64,000 nt of DNA. Source: Sciurus carolinensis (taxonomy: Eukaryota; Chordata; Mammalia; Rodentia; Sciuridae). The position numbers and the translations under genes are program-made. The DNA is taken from NCBI RefSeq assembly GCF_902686445.1, contig NC_062213.1:3965241-4029240 (forward strand), written 5' to 3'. Each line of letters opens with the position of its first letter. Position 1 is the first letter of the stretch. Below, one piece after another: positions 46,267-59,520 of this stretch. A model generated the notes under the pieces. It saw nothing but the letters and a program-made list of their open reading frames with translations. It ran no database searches and was not told where the DNA came from.

Positions 46267-47189
46267 TAGCGTTTCCACGAGTGGTGTCTAAGTGTTGATA
46301 AGACTTGGCTCTTACGGATATTTTTTAGTTATACATTTTAAAAAATATCTAAGGAGTATATTAGTTAGTCTGAAATTCTTTGACCAGAATGTGACTGAGG
46401 TTTTCTTTAAGATGCCAGTAGGTAATTTGCTTTGCTGAACGTGAATCAGAACTAAGTTGAAATCTTTCTTACAGGATGAGAACCAAATGTGAAGTTAGCC
46501 TTTGGAAATGTAACTTTTTAGAAGAACAATGTTTTAAGTCATTTAAGAATTATTCTTTCAAAAAATGATTTTGTTCTTATTTGTTTGTAGAGAGGGAAAG
46601 AAGTCTCAGGAGTCCCAGAATCACTGACTATAAATGCTTTGTACTCTTTCTTTGTGGTGTTTTGTCCACACTTTTTAAAAATACATATTTGAATACTTGA
46701 AATCATACATCATATATAGTATTATAGAAAACTTTTTGTGCAGCTACATAACATAAAAACATTTTCATAAATTTTAAAAAATATGCAATTTTAAAATTGA
46801 TTAGGTACCTCACAAAGATAGGTAAAGTTGCATAACCTTTTATTTCCTTGCTATTGGAATTTGTGATATTTTAAACTTTTGCTATTATGAACAATGAGCA
46901 TTCTTTTGGTCGTCTTAATAGAAGGTATCCTGGAGTTTTATGACATGCTTTTAAAGGCTGTTGACATGTTCACTGGCCCTTTGCTCTGCCAGGTGCTGTG
47001 CTAGGTGCTAGGGCTGTGACAGTGAGCTTGTAGTTCTGTCCCTTGCCCACAGAGCTCTGTCAATGGCAGAGAACGAGAAGCACCCAGCAATCGCAGTTTG
47101 CTGTTGCTACAACTCTGATGAGCCCCTGTGCCAGAAGCGCTCCTCCAGGGGGGACTCTGCAGGGACCAGACAGTAACTCGAATGGAGCA

Positions 47190-48180
47190 CAGACCTGACA
47201 GGAAGAGGCGAAAGGTCCAAAACTTTTAGAAGAAAACAGGAGAGAGAATGTTTATGACCTTGCGTTGGGCAAAGATTCTTTGATATGATGCCAGAAGTAG
47301 GCTCCATAAAATAAAATGTTGACAAATTGGGCTTCATCAAGATTAAAAACCTTTGTACTTCCAAAGACACCATCAAGAAAATGAAAACTCACAGTCTGGG
47401 AGAAAATATTTGCACATCATATATCTGATAAAGAGCTTGTATTCACATAAAGAGCTTTTAAAACTCAGTAATAAGAAAACAAACAACCTAATTAAAAAGT
47501 TGGCAAAAGAGTCAAATAGCTATTTTACACAGAAAATATCCGAGCAGCTCAAAGCAACCTGGACGGGGGCTCGGATCATTAGTCTCTGTGGAGCTGGCGT
47601 CATCTGAAATCCCAGTTGCAGGGTGGCTGGGATCAGGGAGGCAGGGGGGAGGAGCTGACCCGCTGAGGGAGCGTAAAGTGGCATGTCCCTTTCAGAGACA
47701 CTTGGGAGCTCTCCTGAGAAGTTGAGCACAAACTTACCTGTGACCCAGCAATTGCAAGAAGGTCACAACACCTTGACACAAAAATTCATGCATGGACATT
47801 TGTAGTGGCATTACTCACAAAGGTCAAAAGAGAAGGAAGGACCCATACGTCTATCATTTGCTAAACAAAACGTGCCACATCTGTACAATGAAATATCATT
47901 CAGCAATAACAACAAGCCGGCTCTCGATAATGTTGGAGCACACACGCACCTCGGAGACATGCCATGGGAAAGTGGCAGATGCAGAGAGGAGTCGGCTGGG
48001 TAGGGGCTGCAGGCAGTGGGGGGAGCGGGGGCCTGCAGGTGCACCAGGGCGTCTCTTCTGAGGTGATGGCGACGTTCTCAAACTGGGTTTCAGTTGGTAA
48101 GCTTACTGAGCACAAGTGTCTACCTAAAAGAGGGGGACATCATGGCCGGTACGTCACGCCTCAGTGAAGTGGTTTACACA
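47190..48180 (+). mobile_element. Ancient sense L1 fragment (L1M-type)
   Basis: 'gggcttcatcaagattaaaaacctttgtacttccaaagacaccatcaag' and 'aaatatttgcacatcatatatctgataaagagcttgtattc' are typical of the ORF2 C-terminal region of old mammalian L1. 'gtacaatgaaatatcattcagcaataa' and a 3' UTR-like part follow. A Pro/Leu-rich GC part near 47,560-47,720 may be diverged ORF2 or a small insert. Confidence 0.75.
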
Positions 48181-49927
48181 GATCATTTTGCTTTGGCTTC
48201 AGTGTGTTGTAGACACCTGGTCTCAGTCGAGGTCTTGGCAGCCTTGGGAGGGTAGCCTTGTCCTTGTTCTCGAGGGCAGGACTGCCTCAAACCCTGTCAC
48301 TCCAGCAGAGGACCCTGCAGACTCCTGGCGGACCTGACCCATTACTCTTCCTGCTACTGTGGCAGGTGGCAGACACCTGGTCGGGAAGGACTCCTGGCTG
48401 AGCTCCTGGGCTTTTGCTGAGATTCAAGGTGACAGTGTAGCCTGCTCACATTGCCAGCCCCCCACACAACCCAGCTGAAGGGTGGGCAGCGTAAGGTGAA
48501 AAGGCTCCCAGGTGGAGGGCTATTACCAGGAAGGGAGAGGATTTCAGGAAAAGGAACTGTGAGCGCCCTGCTCAGAGACCATCTTGCCAGCTCTTGAGAT
48601 GCAAAGAAAATGGGTGTGCTAGCTGCCACTCCATCTCCCTCATTTTCCTCTTGCCTTTAGGATAGTTCTCAAAGATACCATGTGCCCACCTGCCCCGTTT
48701 CTGTGGTCCTGTGGTTGGGCACATACACGCACAGGTATCGGCTGCCTCCCAGTGAGGAGGCCTGGGGCTCTGGGGGTGCATCCTCACCTGAGCTCCTGGT
48801 CCTTGGAGAGAGACCAGGAGTTAGCAGAGGGCGTTTAACTCCAATTTGGAGTTAAAAGTGCTGTTTCTTGTTTTTAAGAATGTATGTATTTTACTAAGGT
48901 GATTTTCCACCTTAGATGAGTTGATAATATTCTAAAATAAAAACACCTGAGACAGGCACAACACATCCACTCACATTTATTGACACCTGTGGGTGCTTTT
49001 GGCCTTGTGGGATAGGACTGGCATTTAGAACTCCCCTTGACCAGTGCCTGTCCCCTGTGTGAGCTCAGTCTGGAGGGAGGGTCAGAACTACTGGAGCCAG
49101 GAGTGCCTGCTGCTCCCGCAGTGATCCCCAGTGGACCAGAGCTCAAGTCTCCCCTGGGGCCCCAGGAGGGCCCATGCCAGGACGGTGTGCAGGCCCGAGG
49201 ATTTGCGGAAGTTGGTAAAGTAATGCAGCAAGGAAGAGGGACCAGCGAGTCAACACACAGATGCAGACCACAGTGAAGCAGAATTGAATGTAGAGGGGGA
49301 GAACAAGGTAGTGTCACTCACGTGTCCAGAGGCCTTGGGTCTGTAGAGGCAGAGAGCAGAGGCCCTGCCAAACAGGGCGGCAGACTGTCTCCAGGGAGCT
49401 GTCAGGGAAGCCCCTTAGGTAACAGCCCCTGGCAGTGGAGCAGCGTGGCCTTCCAGGCGGGGAGGCCTAAGCCTGAACTGGAGTCTCAAGCACTGGTATT
49501 TTGAGAAGGTGAGACAGGCAGGTGGCCTGCTACTTGGGGTGGTACCAGTGGTGGGGTGGCAAAAATGTGTTATCTGTGGTCTCAGCTTGACCTCCATCCC
49601 CAGTGGCCCCTGGCAGCTCCAGGGCTGCTTGGCCACCCAGACATGTTAGGGCCTTATCCCTAAAAAGGGGCTTCCTCTGCTTAGACCTCACCCTTCCTTC
49701 CCAGGCTCGCCCGGGCAAACCTCCATTCCTGTCCTGGAGTGCCTCTCCTCCCCTCAGGATGCTGCACCTGCCCCTGGCCTGACCTGGGCAGCCCTCCCTG
49801 GGGGCCTGACCTGCCATCTCAGCCCCTATCCTGTGCCTGCTTAAGATCGTCAGGGCCAGGCCCTGTAGCTCACAGCTCCTCTGCTCTGCTCTCCTCAATC
49901 CCTCCTTCCTGCTCTGCATCTGTCCGT

Positions 49928-50092
49928 CTTTTTTTTTTATTATTATTTTTTAAATATTGGGGATTGAGCCCAGGGGTGCTTTGCCACCAAGCTCTATAAA
50001 CAGTCTTTTTTATTTTATTTTGAAGTAGAGGCACGTGATCCTCCTGCCTCAGCCTCCTGAGTCGCTGGGATTCTGGGTGTGCCCCCACCCTG
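49928..50092 (-). mobile_element. B1-dID SINE (antisense)
   Basis: The T-rich tail is followed by 'ggggattgagcccaggggtgctttgccacc' and a shortened B1 half ending 'cctcagcctcctgagtcgctgggattctggg'. Confidence 0.88.
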
Positions 50093-50399
50093 CCCTTGCT
50101 TCCTTCCCACCTGCCTGAGGGTATTGGCAAACTGCTGTCCGAGATGCCAGCAGCGAGTCCCAGCAGGGCTTTCTTACGCCCTCATACCTTCTCCACTGGC
50201 AGCTCTTGCCTGAGGAGGCCTGCATGTTAAAGAATGGAAAGAAGGATGTGGGTCAGTTTTCCTTCCTTGGCAGAATTAACTTCCTGACTCAGAAGAGTTT
50301 ATCCAAATGCCTCATGCTCTTGCTTTCTGGGAGCTTAGCATCAGTTTGGAACCCAGGCCCCAGGAAGCGCACAACTGCTGACCACACCTCCTTTGTTAC

Positions 50400-50775
50400 A
50401 TTTTTTAAAAAGTTTTAAATTCTTTAAACATTTATTTTTTACTGTGTGTAAATGTGTGTTACATTTACACATAATGGTGGATTCGTTGTGTTGTATTCCT
50501 GTGTGCTTGCACCATGGTTGGATCAGTCTCCTTCCCTTTCCCTCCCCCCACGCTCCCCCATCTCTTGCTCCACTCTGCTTGGCTCCCTCCTATTATTGTT
50601 ATTGCCATTTTAATTAGTGCATTATATATATATGACTAATTTGGTATATTCGTACGTGAACACTTTCCCATGCCCTCCTTTCCTCCCTCCCTCTCTTTCA
50701 ATCCCCTTCTTTTACTTCCCTCTATTTTTTGTGAGGTCCTCCCCATTTAAAAAAAAAAAAAAATTCATCCCTTCC
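50400..50775 (-). mobile_element. Probable antisense L1 3'-UTR fragment
   Basis: This is a T-rich, then CT-rich stretch ('ccttccctttccctccccccac') similar in layout to the antisense L1 3' end at 30,690-30,860. It includes an 'attatatatatatg' run and ends in an A run at 50,750-50,762. No ORF2 part is recognisable, so the assignment is tentative. Confidence 0.4.
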
Positions 50776-52132
50776 GCACCATGTTTTAAGCATGGTTTCT
50801 TTTCTCTGGTAGCAGATGTGTGAGATCTTTGCTGTCTGGAACATTATGTCCTGTTCCCTGCTCCACACAGCATGGACATGAAGCTCTCCTGTAGTACAGG
50901 AAACTGCACTTGGGCTTGACGTGAGACTGTGCACTGACCAGGGCAGAGTCAGAAAGCTGGTCATTGGAGCTGCTGGATGCTGGTGGGGTAGTGTGGCGTG
51001 CCTGGGTCTACTTGATCATTTCATCGCTCATCTTGGCTTTGACTGAGCACAGAGTTGGCTTATGTACCCTAGGCCAATTGTGGCCCTGGGTGGAAATCCT
51101 TCAGAAAAGGAAGGAGGGGGGTGGGGTGCTAGGCAAATCCTCAGGCTCCAGAAGTGCCCACCCTTCTCCATGACGTCCTGTAGCTCCCCCTTTCCTTGAT
51201 AGCCAGAGTTCTCTAGAATTGTGTGTACTTGTGTGCGTGTGTGTGTTGTGAGGGATTGAATTTAGGGATTGAACCTGTGTAAGCTTTCTCACCTCCCTAC
51301 CATGTGCACTTCTCCCTGTCTCCAGCTGTTCTTTGTTCTATCTCTGTTTCCTGCGGTCCCAGTGACCTCCTAGGCAGAAGTCTGTTTGCTGCCTGTGGCC
51401 TGGGAAGGAGAGACTGGTCTAGTGAGTAGTGTGGATCCAGTGGAGTTCACTGGAACTTGTGCAGAGCTCACAGACTGCAGGCCTGGGTGCACCAGGGTGT
51501 TGGTGCAGGAGCCTCAGGGAGGCTGCAGAGACTGGGCTGTTCTTGCATGCAGGGCTGGCTGCTGGGGCTTGTCCCATGTGCAGGGCCTCACCTGAGTGGC
51601 AGGAGGACAGAGCCCCACAGTTGCTGCCCTCTGTTACCTTGGTCTTTGTGGGTGTGGCTCATGGCTTGCACTTGGGAGACCAGATTGGTTCTGTACACTT
51701 CTATCTCCCTGGCTCTAGTTCCAGTAGGAATTGTTTTTAGAAGTTTCCCTCTTAAGTCCATGATTTCCCCAAGGCACTTTTGAGCATGAGCAACACCCTT
51801 GTGGTTTGCTTGGATTAATTCATTGTTTAATTTGTGTCTTCCACAATGCAGTGATTGAGTTTTTTTGTCCTTCACACACCCATGAGCAGTGAGGGCTGAG
51901 TGAGGGTGACCAGGTTTGCAACACCAAAGCCCAGGCTGGTCTGTGTGTGGGAAACCCTAATGCGTGGCACCTTGCCCTGTCCCTGAGAGCTGGGCTGAGG
52001 TCCCGGAGTGAAGCCAGGTTTCTGGAGTGCGTCAGCGTGCAGACCCTCCTCCCGATGTGGCCGGTCTGAGCAGGGGCGGCTCTTCCCTCCCCTTCCTCCT
52101 CAGACTTACCTTTGTTATTGCTCTTACTTCAG

Positions 52133-52296
52133 ATCTGCACATTCACTGCAGCCTTCTTCTGGTGATGAGGTATCTACAAATGTGTCCGTCCAGCTGTACA
52201 ATGGAGAGACACAGCAACTTGTCATTACATTGGAAAATATTGGAATGGAGCCACTGGAGAAACTGGAAGTCACCTCGAAAATTCTCACCACCAAGG
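52133..52296 (+). CDS. TRAPPC9: TRAPPC9 internal coding exon F (second Ig-like module)
   Basis: This is the last TRAPPC9 exon visible, 164 bp. The first A completes Arg. The peptide then reads [20 protein letters not shown] followed by [20 protein letters not shown] and [14 protein letters not shown]. The '[16 protein letters not shown]' pattern is the hallmark of a second Ig-like/ASH-type beta-sandwich module in Trs120 proteins. The acceptor is a good tract ending ctcttacttcag (52132). I placed the donor at ccaagg/gtaggt (52297). The alternative gt at 52301 would retain an in-frame-disrupting segment. The chosen donor leaves a single G that would open the expected Glu codon of the next exon. 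That exon (expected to begin around EKLYGDFLSW) was not found before 64000. Confidence 0.95.
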
Positions 52297-54084
52297 GTAG
52301 GTATGGGAGGAAGGGCTGTGTTGCTTCTTGGCAGAAGACACGTTTTGAATGACCAGCTCTGTTGGCTTAAAGTGGATCTTAGTCTGGGAAATTTGATGAT
52401 ACTATTCCACCCCTCACCTCCATTTTGGGAACCAAATAAATGCAGTAGACAGAAAAATCTCTCTCTAATGCAGGATACCTTCATGTGGTATTTGGAATTT
52501 AAGTTAATTGTTATAGGATTTGGTTGATGTTTGACCAAGCAAGCTAACATTGAATACAGAAAATTACAAACTATATGGTGAAATTCTTTCACATTTGCTA
52601 TAAATTTGTCTTGCTTTTACAGTTTAGCAACTGAAAAGTGTTTTCCGTCTCTCAAATAATCCTAAATTGTAGATTGTGTGATCATCATTCCTTATGAGCT
52701 GCTTGTCTTTCTGAAGCATGGTTCTACCTGTCTCTCGAGACCCTTGGGAGCCCTTGATGGGCTCCCTGTTGTCCCTGGTGCTGAAGTCCTGTGTGACCAG
52801 GCCTCACCTACGGTGCTTTATCTTCATCTCAGCCCGTCCCCTGTACTCCACTGGCATTGGTCCTTAGGGGCTGATCTCTACTTCCTGACCTGGGCCTTAG
52901 GCCAAGCCACTTTTACTCTGCCTAGAAGTCAGCCTGCCAACTTCCGCTGCTGCCCCTTTTGCTTCCTCAGTGTCGATGAATTTGTCCGTTGGTGTTAGCC
53001 GTGCTCCTTGGGTCCTTCTTTCTTGCTCAGAGTGCCCTAAATCACCACCACAATAGCCGTGTCACCACTGTACCTGGCGACTGCTTGTGTCCTGGTCCCT
53101 TTCTTCAGCGACTGTGACTCAGTGTTCTTTATTCCCAGGGCCTGGCCCATGGGAGGTGCCCAGTACTGAGGGATTGTTGATGGAAAGCCATTTCCATGCT
53201 TACAGAATGAGGCTGGTCGGAGACGGCCGTCTCGCGTGTTGGTCCAGTGGAGGACAGCAGTGGGTGAGCCCCACAACTTTCTGAGGCGATGCCCTGCTCC
53301 TCCAGCTGTGCCGCGTGCTCTCTGCAGGCTGTCCTCTTTGCTGGGGAGCCCTAGCTGCTCCTGCGTGCTCCAGGCTGCCTCTGCCCAGCATCTTCTCAGC
53401 CCTGCCTTCCCAGGGTACCCTGGCACGTTTGCTCTGTGTGCCTCTCAACTCTTCTGGAGCTTGTTCGTGCGTCTGCCTTTCCTCCTTCCCACTCTGGTTA
53501 CCAAGTACTCAAACACAGAAGAGTTGACAGGATTTCATAGTAAACCTGGCCCCTGCCGTCCAGGCTCTGCCATGAACACTTGCTTCCTCACAGGTCTGTC
53601 CAGCCTACTAGTCATTCATTGATCGTCTTATTTTTAAAATACTGCTTAATGTAAGTTGCAGGCTTCCGTACTTTTTATTCTTAAATACTGTAGTGTGCAT
53701 CTGACTGGAATTCAGTTTGTTTTTGTAACGTGCGCGTGCAGTGAAATGGGCCATGTGATGAGTCTTGACTAATATGTGTACCTGTTTAGCCCACCCCGTA
53801 CAAGATCTCCAATGCACCAGAAAGTTCCTTGTGCTCATCCCGGGAGGCAGCCACTCTTTTTCTTGTACCTGGTCATCCCTAGTAAATACTTACTAAGAAC
53901 GAGGCAGGAAGTTGGGAATGCTCATGGCAACCAGAGTTCCTAGGGAACTGTGGACACTGTGGATACAGTTACCTCTCTGCCCACAGACTGGATTTCCCAT
54001 CATGCCTTGCACACGTCTGATCTGTTTTTGGTTGTCTTGCTTTTCTGTGCTGGCATCTGGTTGATCCTGGCATGAAGTGGGCGA

Positions 54085-54210
54085 GTGTTACTGCCTTCAC
54101 TTGATGGACAGGGAGAGTAAAAGCAGAAGGGGTCAAGGACCTGTCTCAGGTTCACAAGGAACCAGGGCGAGAGCCAAGGCTTCCTGGTTCTCAGCTCTGG
54201 TTCCTCACTT
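54085..54210 (-). mobile_element. MIR SINE relic (antisense)
   Basis: 'ttgatggacagggagagtaaaagcagaaggggtcaaggacctgtctcaggttcacaagg' and 'gagccaaggcttcctggttctcagc' fit antisense MIR. Confidence 0.5.
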
Positions 54211-56639
54211 TTCATGTTGAGGGAGGAAGACAGACATGTAATATAGCAGGGTATAGCCATTTTCAGAGCAACGCAGTTACAAGCGAAAAATTAAAGCTAT
54301 CATTCTTTTTTATTATTGTCCCAAGCTACAGTACATTTACATGTGAAATTAAATTAATGGAAACAAACCATCTGCTTCCAAAATATACAAAGGGACTAAT
54401 TCCTGTGGCTGGTGTGCTGTAGTCCCGGAAGGCCGTCAGCAGAATGCACGACCTGCCCTCTGAGGGGGTGAGAAAATTGTCTGCAGCAGAAACCTGAGCG
54501 GTGGTGTGTGCGGCAGGGTGGGGAAGGCGGGTCCCGGTGGCGGATGCTTAGCAGCACCCATTTCTGTTGCAGCAGCATCTCATCTGAAGCCCTTTGTGTT
54601 TCTCTTCTTTAGTGGTCTCTTAAATGTCTACTCGGTGACATTTCCCCACATGGAATTAAATGCTCCCTTCCCTGGGCTCCCCTGCTCTTTTCTCTGTGTG
54701 CGGTAAGTGTCGCTTTACATCTCAGTGGTAACAGCAGCCTTTCCTCTCTGGGCTCTTCATGTGCCATGTGCGCGGCACTTCACCGTGAAGCACACAGAAC
54801 CACCTCAAGAGGTCTTCTGGTGTGTGTGGCGTGTGTCCTTCTGTCTCACTGCTGTGGCCTCTCTGCCTAGTAACCGAGGACAGTGCTGGTGACACGGGAG
54901 CCCAGTGAGCAGGAGCCCTGGCACCCCCTGCATGGGGCTGTCATCGGGTGAGGCACTCCTTCAGACGGTGGAAAGCTCCCGGACATCCCTGAACCCAGAA
55001 GCACGTCCCTGGCAAGCTTGTCCCTGTTCACAAGTTCTGCCCCAGAGATGAGTACTTATGATCTGCCGGATTCCAAGACAGAGATTATCTAGCCACGTAA
55101 TGTAATCATGCTAATTATGTACCCCTTGGAAGCAAGCCTATAGATTGTGAAAGATGTAATGCTTCCTTGTTTAAACAATTATAGATTCTGTTGTAATGAA
55201 TTCCCAATCAAGGAGAACGTATCACTTTCCCTCACACGGCCCAGGCTGTGTGAGTGTGAGTCCGAGTTCAGCTCCCTACCCAGGCGTGCCCAGAAGTGCA
55301 CTCGTGCGTCCCTGGGTTTCTGCATCCTTCTAGCTTTTACTTTTTTAACAAAAACTGATGACTCCATGTTGCTATGATTAAAAGTCCGCAAGTGCTTTGT
55401 TTGGGGCAGGGTTCTCCTTATTGCTTAATTCTCTCACAAATGTCCAAGTCCAGCATTCCTGCAATTAGCAAGGGTTAATGACTTCTTGTGTGTTGGAAGT
55501 CGGTAGTAGTGACACTTTCCTTACTGTTCTCAGAGTGAAACGGCCAGTTTCCCTTGGTGGCACTAACCCGAACTACAGCATTAAGATAGTGACCATTATC
55601 TAGACACTGAATTTTACCGGAGAAACAGTGACATACGCTTTTTTTCGCTAGTCCCAACTGCCTGTTGTGCTGCTGGGTTGGCAAAGTTCCTTTAGATATC
55701 CCACGCCACACACAAAGAGGGAAAGGGACAGGAACAGAAAGGCCTGCTTGTGAGGCATCGAACCGCCTTCAGTCTGGTAACTGGGCTGTTCTGCTCCTGT
55801 GTTGCGTAGCTGCAGGAGAGCCCATGTGGCACTGTGGCTGTCCTCGTGCCATTTCTAGATGCAAATACTTGGACTCTGGCCTCAGAGGGGAATGAGCTGT
55901 TCCCCATGCGTGGATTTGCCTGTTATTTGAATGTGTCACACTTAAGCCTCAGAACTTAATACAAAAATAAACCACACCGCTAGACATCTTTCCAAGTGTG
56001 CTGAGTGCTTGGAAAGAGCAGGACCCTGCCGTGGGAACTCAGGCCTGTGCAGTTGCTGGTCCTCGGCGTGGTGTTGTGGGCGGGTGGTTTTCTAGTTTCC
56101 TGCTCTGCAGTTGGTGCTTGCAGTTGCTGGCCCAGCCCACCGTGCTCTTTGGGTGTATGTGGCTCTTCCCTTTTCTTGGTTACTGCTGGTACCATTGGTA
56201 CAGGTTGCCTGTTGCCAGTTAGCTGTGTGACTAGTCTTGAGTACGTTAGCCAACTGCTGATGACTTAGTGCTCTTCTCTGGATGCTCACCAGGCCAGGAC
56301 CCAGCCCTCTCCCGTACAGTGGTTCCAGAACCAGCATCAACATCTCTAGAGGACCTAACACTGCTTGACACGTAGTGGCTGAGGAGTGGTCACTTGGTTG
56401 CTCTCCAAGCATATGGGGAAATGAGCTCATGATTTTGCTTTCCTGTCCCTCTGGGACCTGGGGAACTAGAATATCAGAATTGTTAAGGCTTACTTTAAAT
56501 AAGCAAATGCATGGCCCACCTGAGGAAGATGAGTGGGTCTTTGTCTAAATTTCCCTACTTAAGCTCTCTCTTTTCACTAAGATGTTTTAGAAATCATTTT
56601 AGCTTTTTCTGCTTTGTTCTCAGACTTTCTGGAATGGTG

Positions 56640-57085
56640 TGTTAGCTTCTCATCGCTGTGACCAAAACACCTGACAGGAACAACTTAGTGGGGAGAAGTA
56701 TTTTAATCTCACGGTTTCAGAGTCTGACTGTGGCAGGCCTCCTCCATGGATCTGGGTTCAAAGCAAAGAGCAACATCATGGCAGAAAGTTGTGGTGGAGG
56801 AAAGCAGCCCAGCTCCTGGTAGCCAGGAGGCAGAGAGACAGGAGGAGGAGTCAAGGGACAAGACGTAATCCCCAAGGGCATGCCCAAGTGACCTACTTCC
56901 TCCAGCACCCTACCTGTCTACAGTTACACCCAGTTATTAGTCCTTTTAAATTAGCAATCCATTAAATGGATTAATCCGCTGATTAGGTTAAAGCTCTCAT
57001 AATCTAAACATTTCACCTCTGAACATTCCTACATTAACAGGAGTTTTTGGGGGACACCTCATGTTCAAACCATGACAAATGATGA
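56640..57085 (+). repeat. Dispersed repeat, copy 1 of 2
   Basis: 'tcatcgctgtgaccaaaacacctgacaggaacaactt' leads into 'ctcacggtttcagagtctgac', 'tcatggcagaaagttgtggtggaggaaagcagcccagctc' and 'cttcctccagcaccc'. A second copy in the same direction lies at 59,180-59,520. Confidence 0.6.
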
Positions 57086-57674
57086 AACTGAACCGTTCTC
57101 CAGATAGACGAGGGCACTTTGCATTAAAACTCATAAACCCAAGCTGGAAACCCCATAGCAGAGTCAGCTGACCCCCTGTTACCAGAAGGGAGGGAGGGAG
57201 CACAAGCTGGCACCACGCAGCTCTATGGGAGGGAGGGGCTGACTCCTGGGCCCCGTTGACACTGGGAAGCATGGGCAGGGGCCCAACAAGGAGCTGGCTG
57301 TGGCACCAGTGGGCGTCACCTTCCCTGCCGAGGTCTTGACTCTTTGGCCTGGATTGTTTCTGAGTCATGCTCTTTTTATATAATCATTGCTTTTAACATT
57401 GTAGCACCACAGGGCAAAGTTTTAAGAATGAATGTTGTAGAAAAATAGTTTCTACTTGATGTTGTTGGGGAGCGGGGCATCCTGAGGAGGCAGGAGAAAG
57501 GACTCAGTTTCTCCAGTCCTTCCTGCAGCTTCTGTTGCCAAGTCCCACTTGCAATTGGGACTGGGAAGAGGTAGAACTGGAGCCACAAGCAAGCTCTTGC
57601 AGCTGGCATTGGGCCAGTGGGGTGGTGGACTGGTAGGAAGCCCCAGGGTTGGAAGAGTAATTCCAGCCAACAGC

Positions 57675-57735
57675 ACAGTCTTCAGAGCGAGACCCGCCTG
57701 GGTTTGAGTCCTGGTTCTGGCAGGTGGCAGTCAGT
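57675..57735 (+). mobile_element. MIR SINE fragment
   Basis: 'cagcacagtcttcagagcgagacccgcctgggtttgagtcctggttctgg' is the MIR 5' core. Confidence 0.5.
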
Positions 57736-57957
57736 GACGTGGACCACGCTATCTGTTTCTCTTCTGTGTTCACCTCTTCCTGTGGCGGCCTCTTCCTGTG
57801 GCGGAGACGCTCTCTGCCCCTTCGGGTTGTGGTGATGCACATGAAGCAGTCAGTCAGTCCCCGGCATGAATAAGGACTCAGTGATCAGAGCTCTTCCTGT
57901 GAGCTGTTGTTTTTTGTTGATGCTGCCACCACTGTTGTTTATTTATTTAGTTGTTTG

Positions 57958-58148
57958 TTTTCAATACTGGGGATGGAACACAGGGCTTCCCACATGGCTA
58001 GGTCAGTGCTTTGCCATTGAGGTACATCCCAGCCCTTTTTATTTTTATTTTGAGGCAGAGTCCTGCTAAGTTGCCCTGAACTTGTGATCCTCCTGTCCCA
58101 GCCTCCCGAGTATTTGGGAGTACAGGTTTGTGGCACTGTACCAGGCTC
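57958..58148 (-). mobile_element. B1-dID SINE (antisense)
   Basis: 'caatactggggatggaacacaggg...gccattgaggtacatcccagcccttttt' is the ID half; 'gaggcagagtcctgctaagttgccctg ... cagcctcccgagtatttggg' is the B1 half. Confidence 0.9.
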
Positions 58149-59179
58149 ATTGTTGGTTTATGTCTTTGTTCACAACCACTCTCTAGTACCCGTTGTTTCA
58201 GATACTGTGTTATGGGGAGCAGGGCCACAGCAATCATGTCCTCATGGGGCTCAGAGTGTTGTCCTGCAAAAGCAGAGGGACAGGACACAGGCTGTGCAGG
58301 AGTTGCACTCTCAGTTCACCTTTGCCACCACCAGCCCCTTGCTTGTCCATCTGTTTGTTGTTTGACTGCCAACTGCCCATCCCCTTGCTCGTCCTTTGGC
58401 AGGCCTGTCCTGAGCACTTCCCCTGTGCTGGATATTGTGCAGGGCACAGGGGACCCCCACACTTGTGGGGTACACATAGTGCTTCCACAGCCTGTGAACA
58501 CTCTTCTGTGTGCTCAGAACTCTGCTCCCCCAGCCCCATCTCCAGTTCTGCCCTCCTCCACAGCCGGTCCTTATGCGCCTCCTGAAGGCCTCTCTGATGC
58601 CTTCCAGTAGAGTCGATTATGCCGCTCCTGCTGCATGACCGGCTCACGCCCTCGTACAATAGCGCTCACCTCACTTGGCTTTGTACTCTTCAACAATCAT
58701 ACATTCATATCACATTTATATGCAGCCACTGTGCCAGCACACGAATGATGCACGAACGCTGTCCCAAGGGTTTCACGGTTTAGTGTGGGAGTCAGATGTG
58801 CTTGCTGGATTGAGCTGAGCTCTGATTGCACATCCTGTGTTATTTCTGCTCCGTGTGACTGACCACAGTGAATGGACTTGCAGGTGTGCCTCCTGGGGAG
58901 ATGTTAGAATTCTCGAATGACTAAAAACCGCTCCACCTGAGGCTTGCATTCATGTGGGATTGCCGCGCACTTCTGTGCAGCCCAGCACTTACACAGCTCC
59001 AGGTCATGCTGGAGAAGTTCACAAGAGGTGGACCAGTCGACAGGCCTGTTAGTGCTGGGAGACTTGGTGTGTTCCATGCTTTGGAACATGGGTGGCGGGA
59101 AGTGAGCCAGATGTGGAGCATGGGAGAAGGTGGGAGCTTTGGTCCACAGTTCGGGAACTTCCCAGCTGTTTGGGTCGTT

Positions 59180-59520
59180 GGTGTGTCATATTGTGTCAGC
59201 CAGTGTTTTGTTGGGGTGACCACAATTCCTGACAAGAACAGCCTGGAGGAAGGAGAGTCATTTAAGCTCATGGCTTCAGAGGTTTCAGTCCATGGCTGGC
59301 TCAGGCAGAAATGAGGCAGAAGGGTATGGTAGAGAGAAGCTGCTCAGCTCATGGTGGCCCAGAGCAGAGTGAGCATGGGGAGGGACTGGGGACAGCAGAA
59401 GTGTCCACGGACCTGCCCTTGGTGACTGCTTCCTCCAGTCCTGCGCCACCGGCCTACGCCTCCCAGTGGCCCATTAGGATGGTCAGTCCCTCGAGTGGAT
59501 GAATGGCTGATGCGGTCAGA
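59180..59520 (+). repeat. Dispersed repeat, copy 2 of 2
   Basis: 'ggggtgaccacaattcctgacaagaacagcctggaggaagg', 'catggcttcagaggtttcagtccatgg' and 'gcttcctccagtcctgcgcc' align with the copy at 56,640-57,085. Confidence 0.6.
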
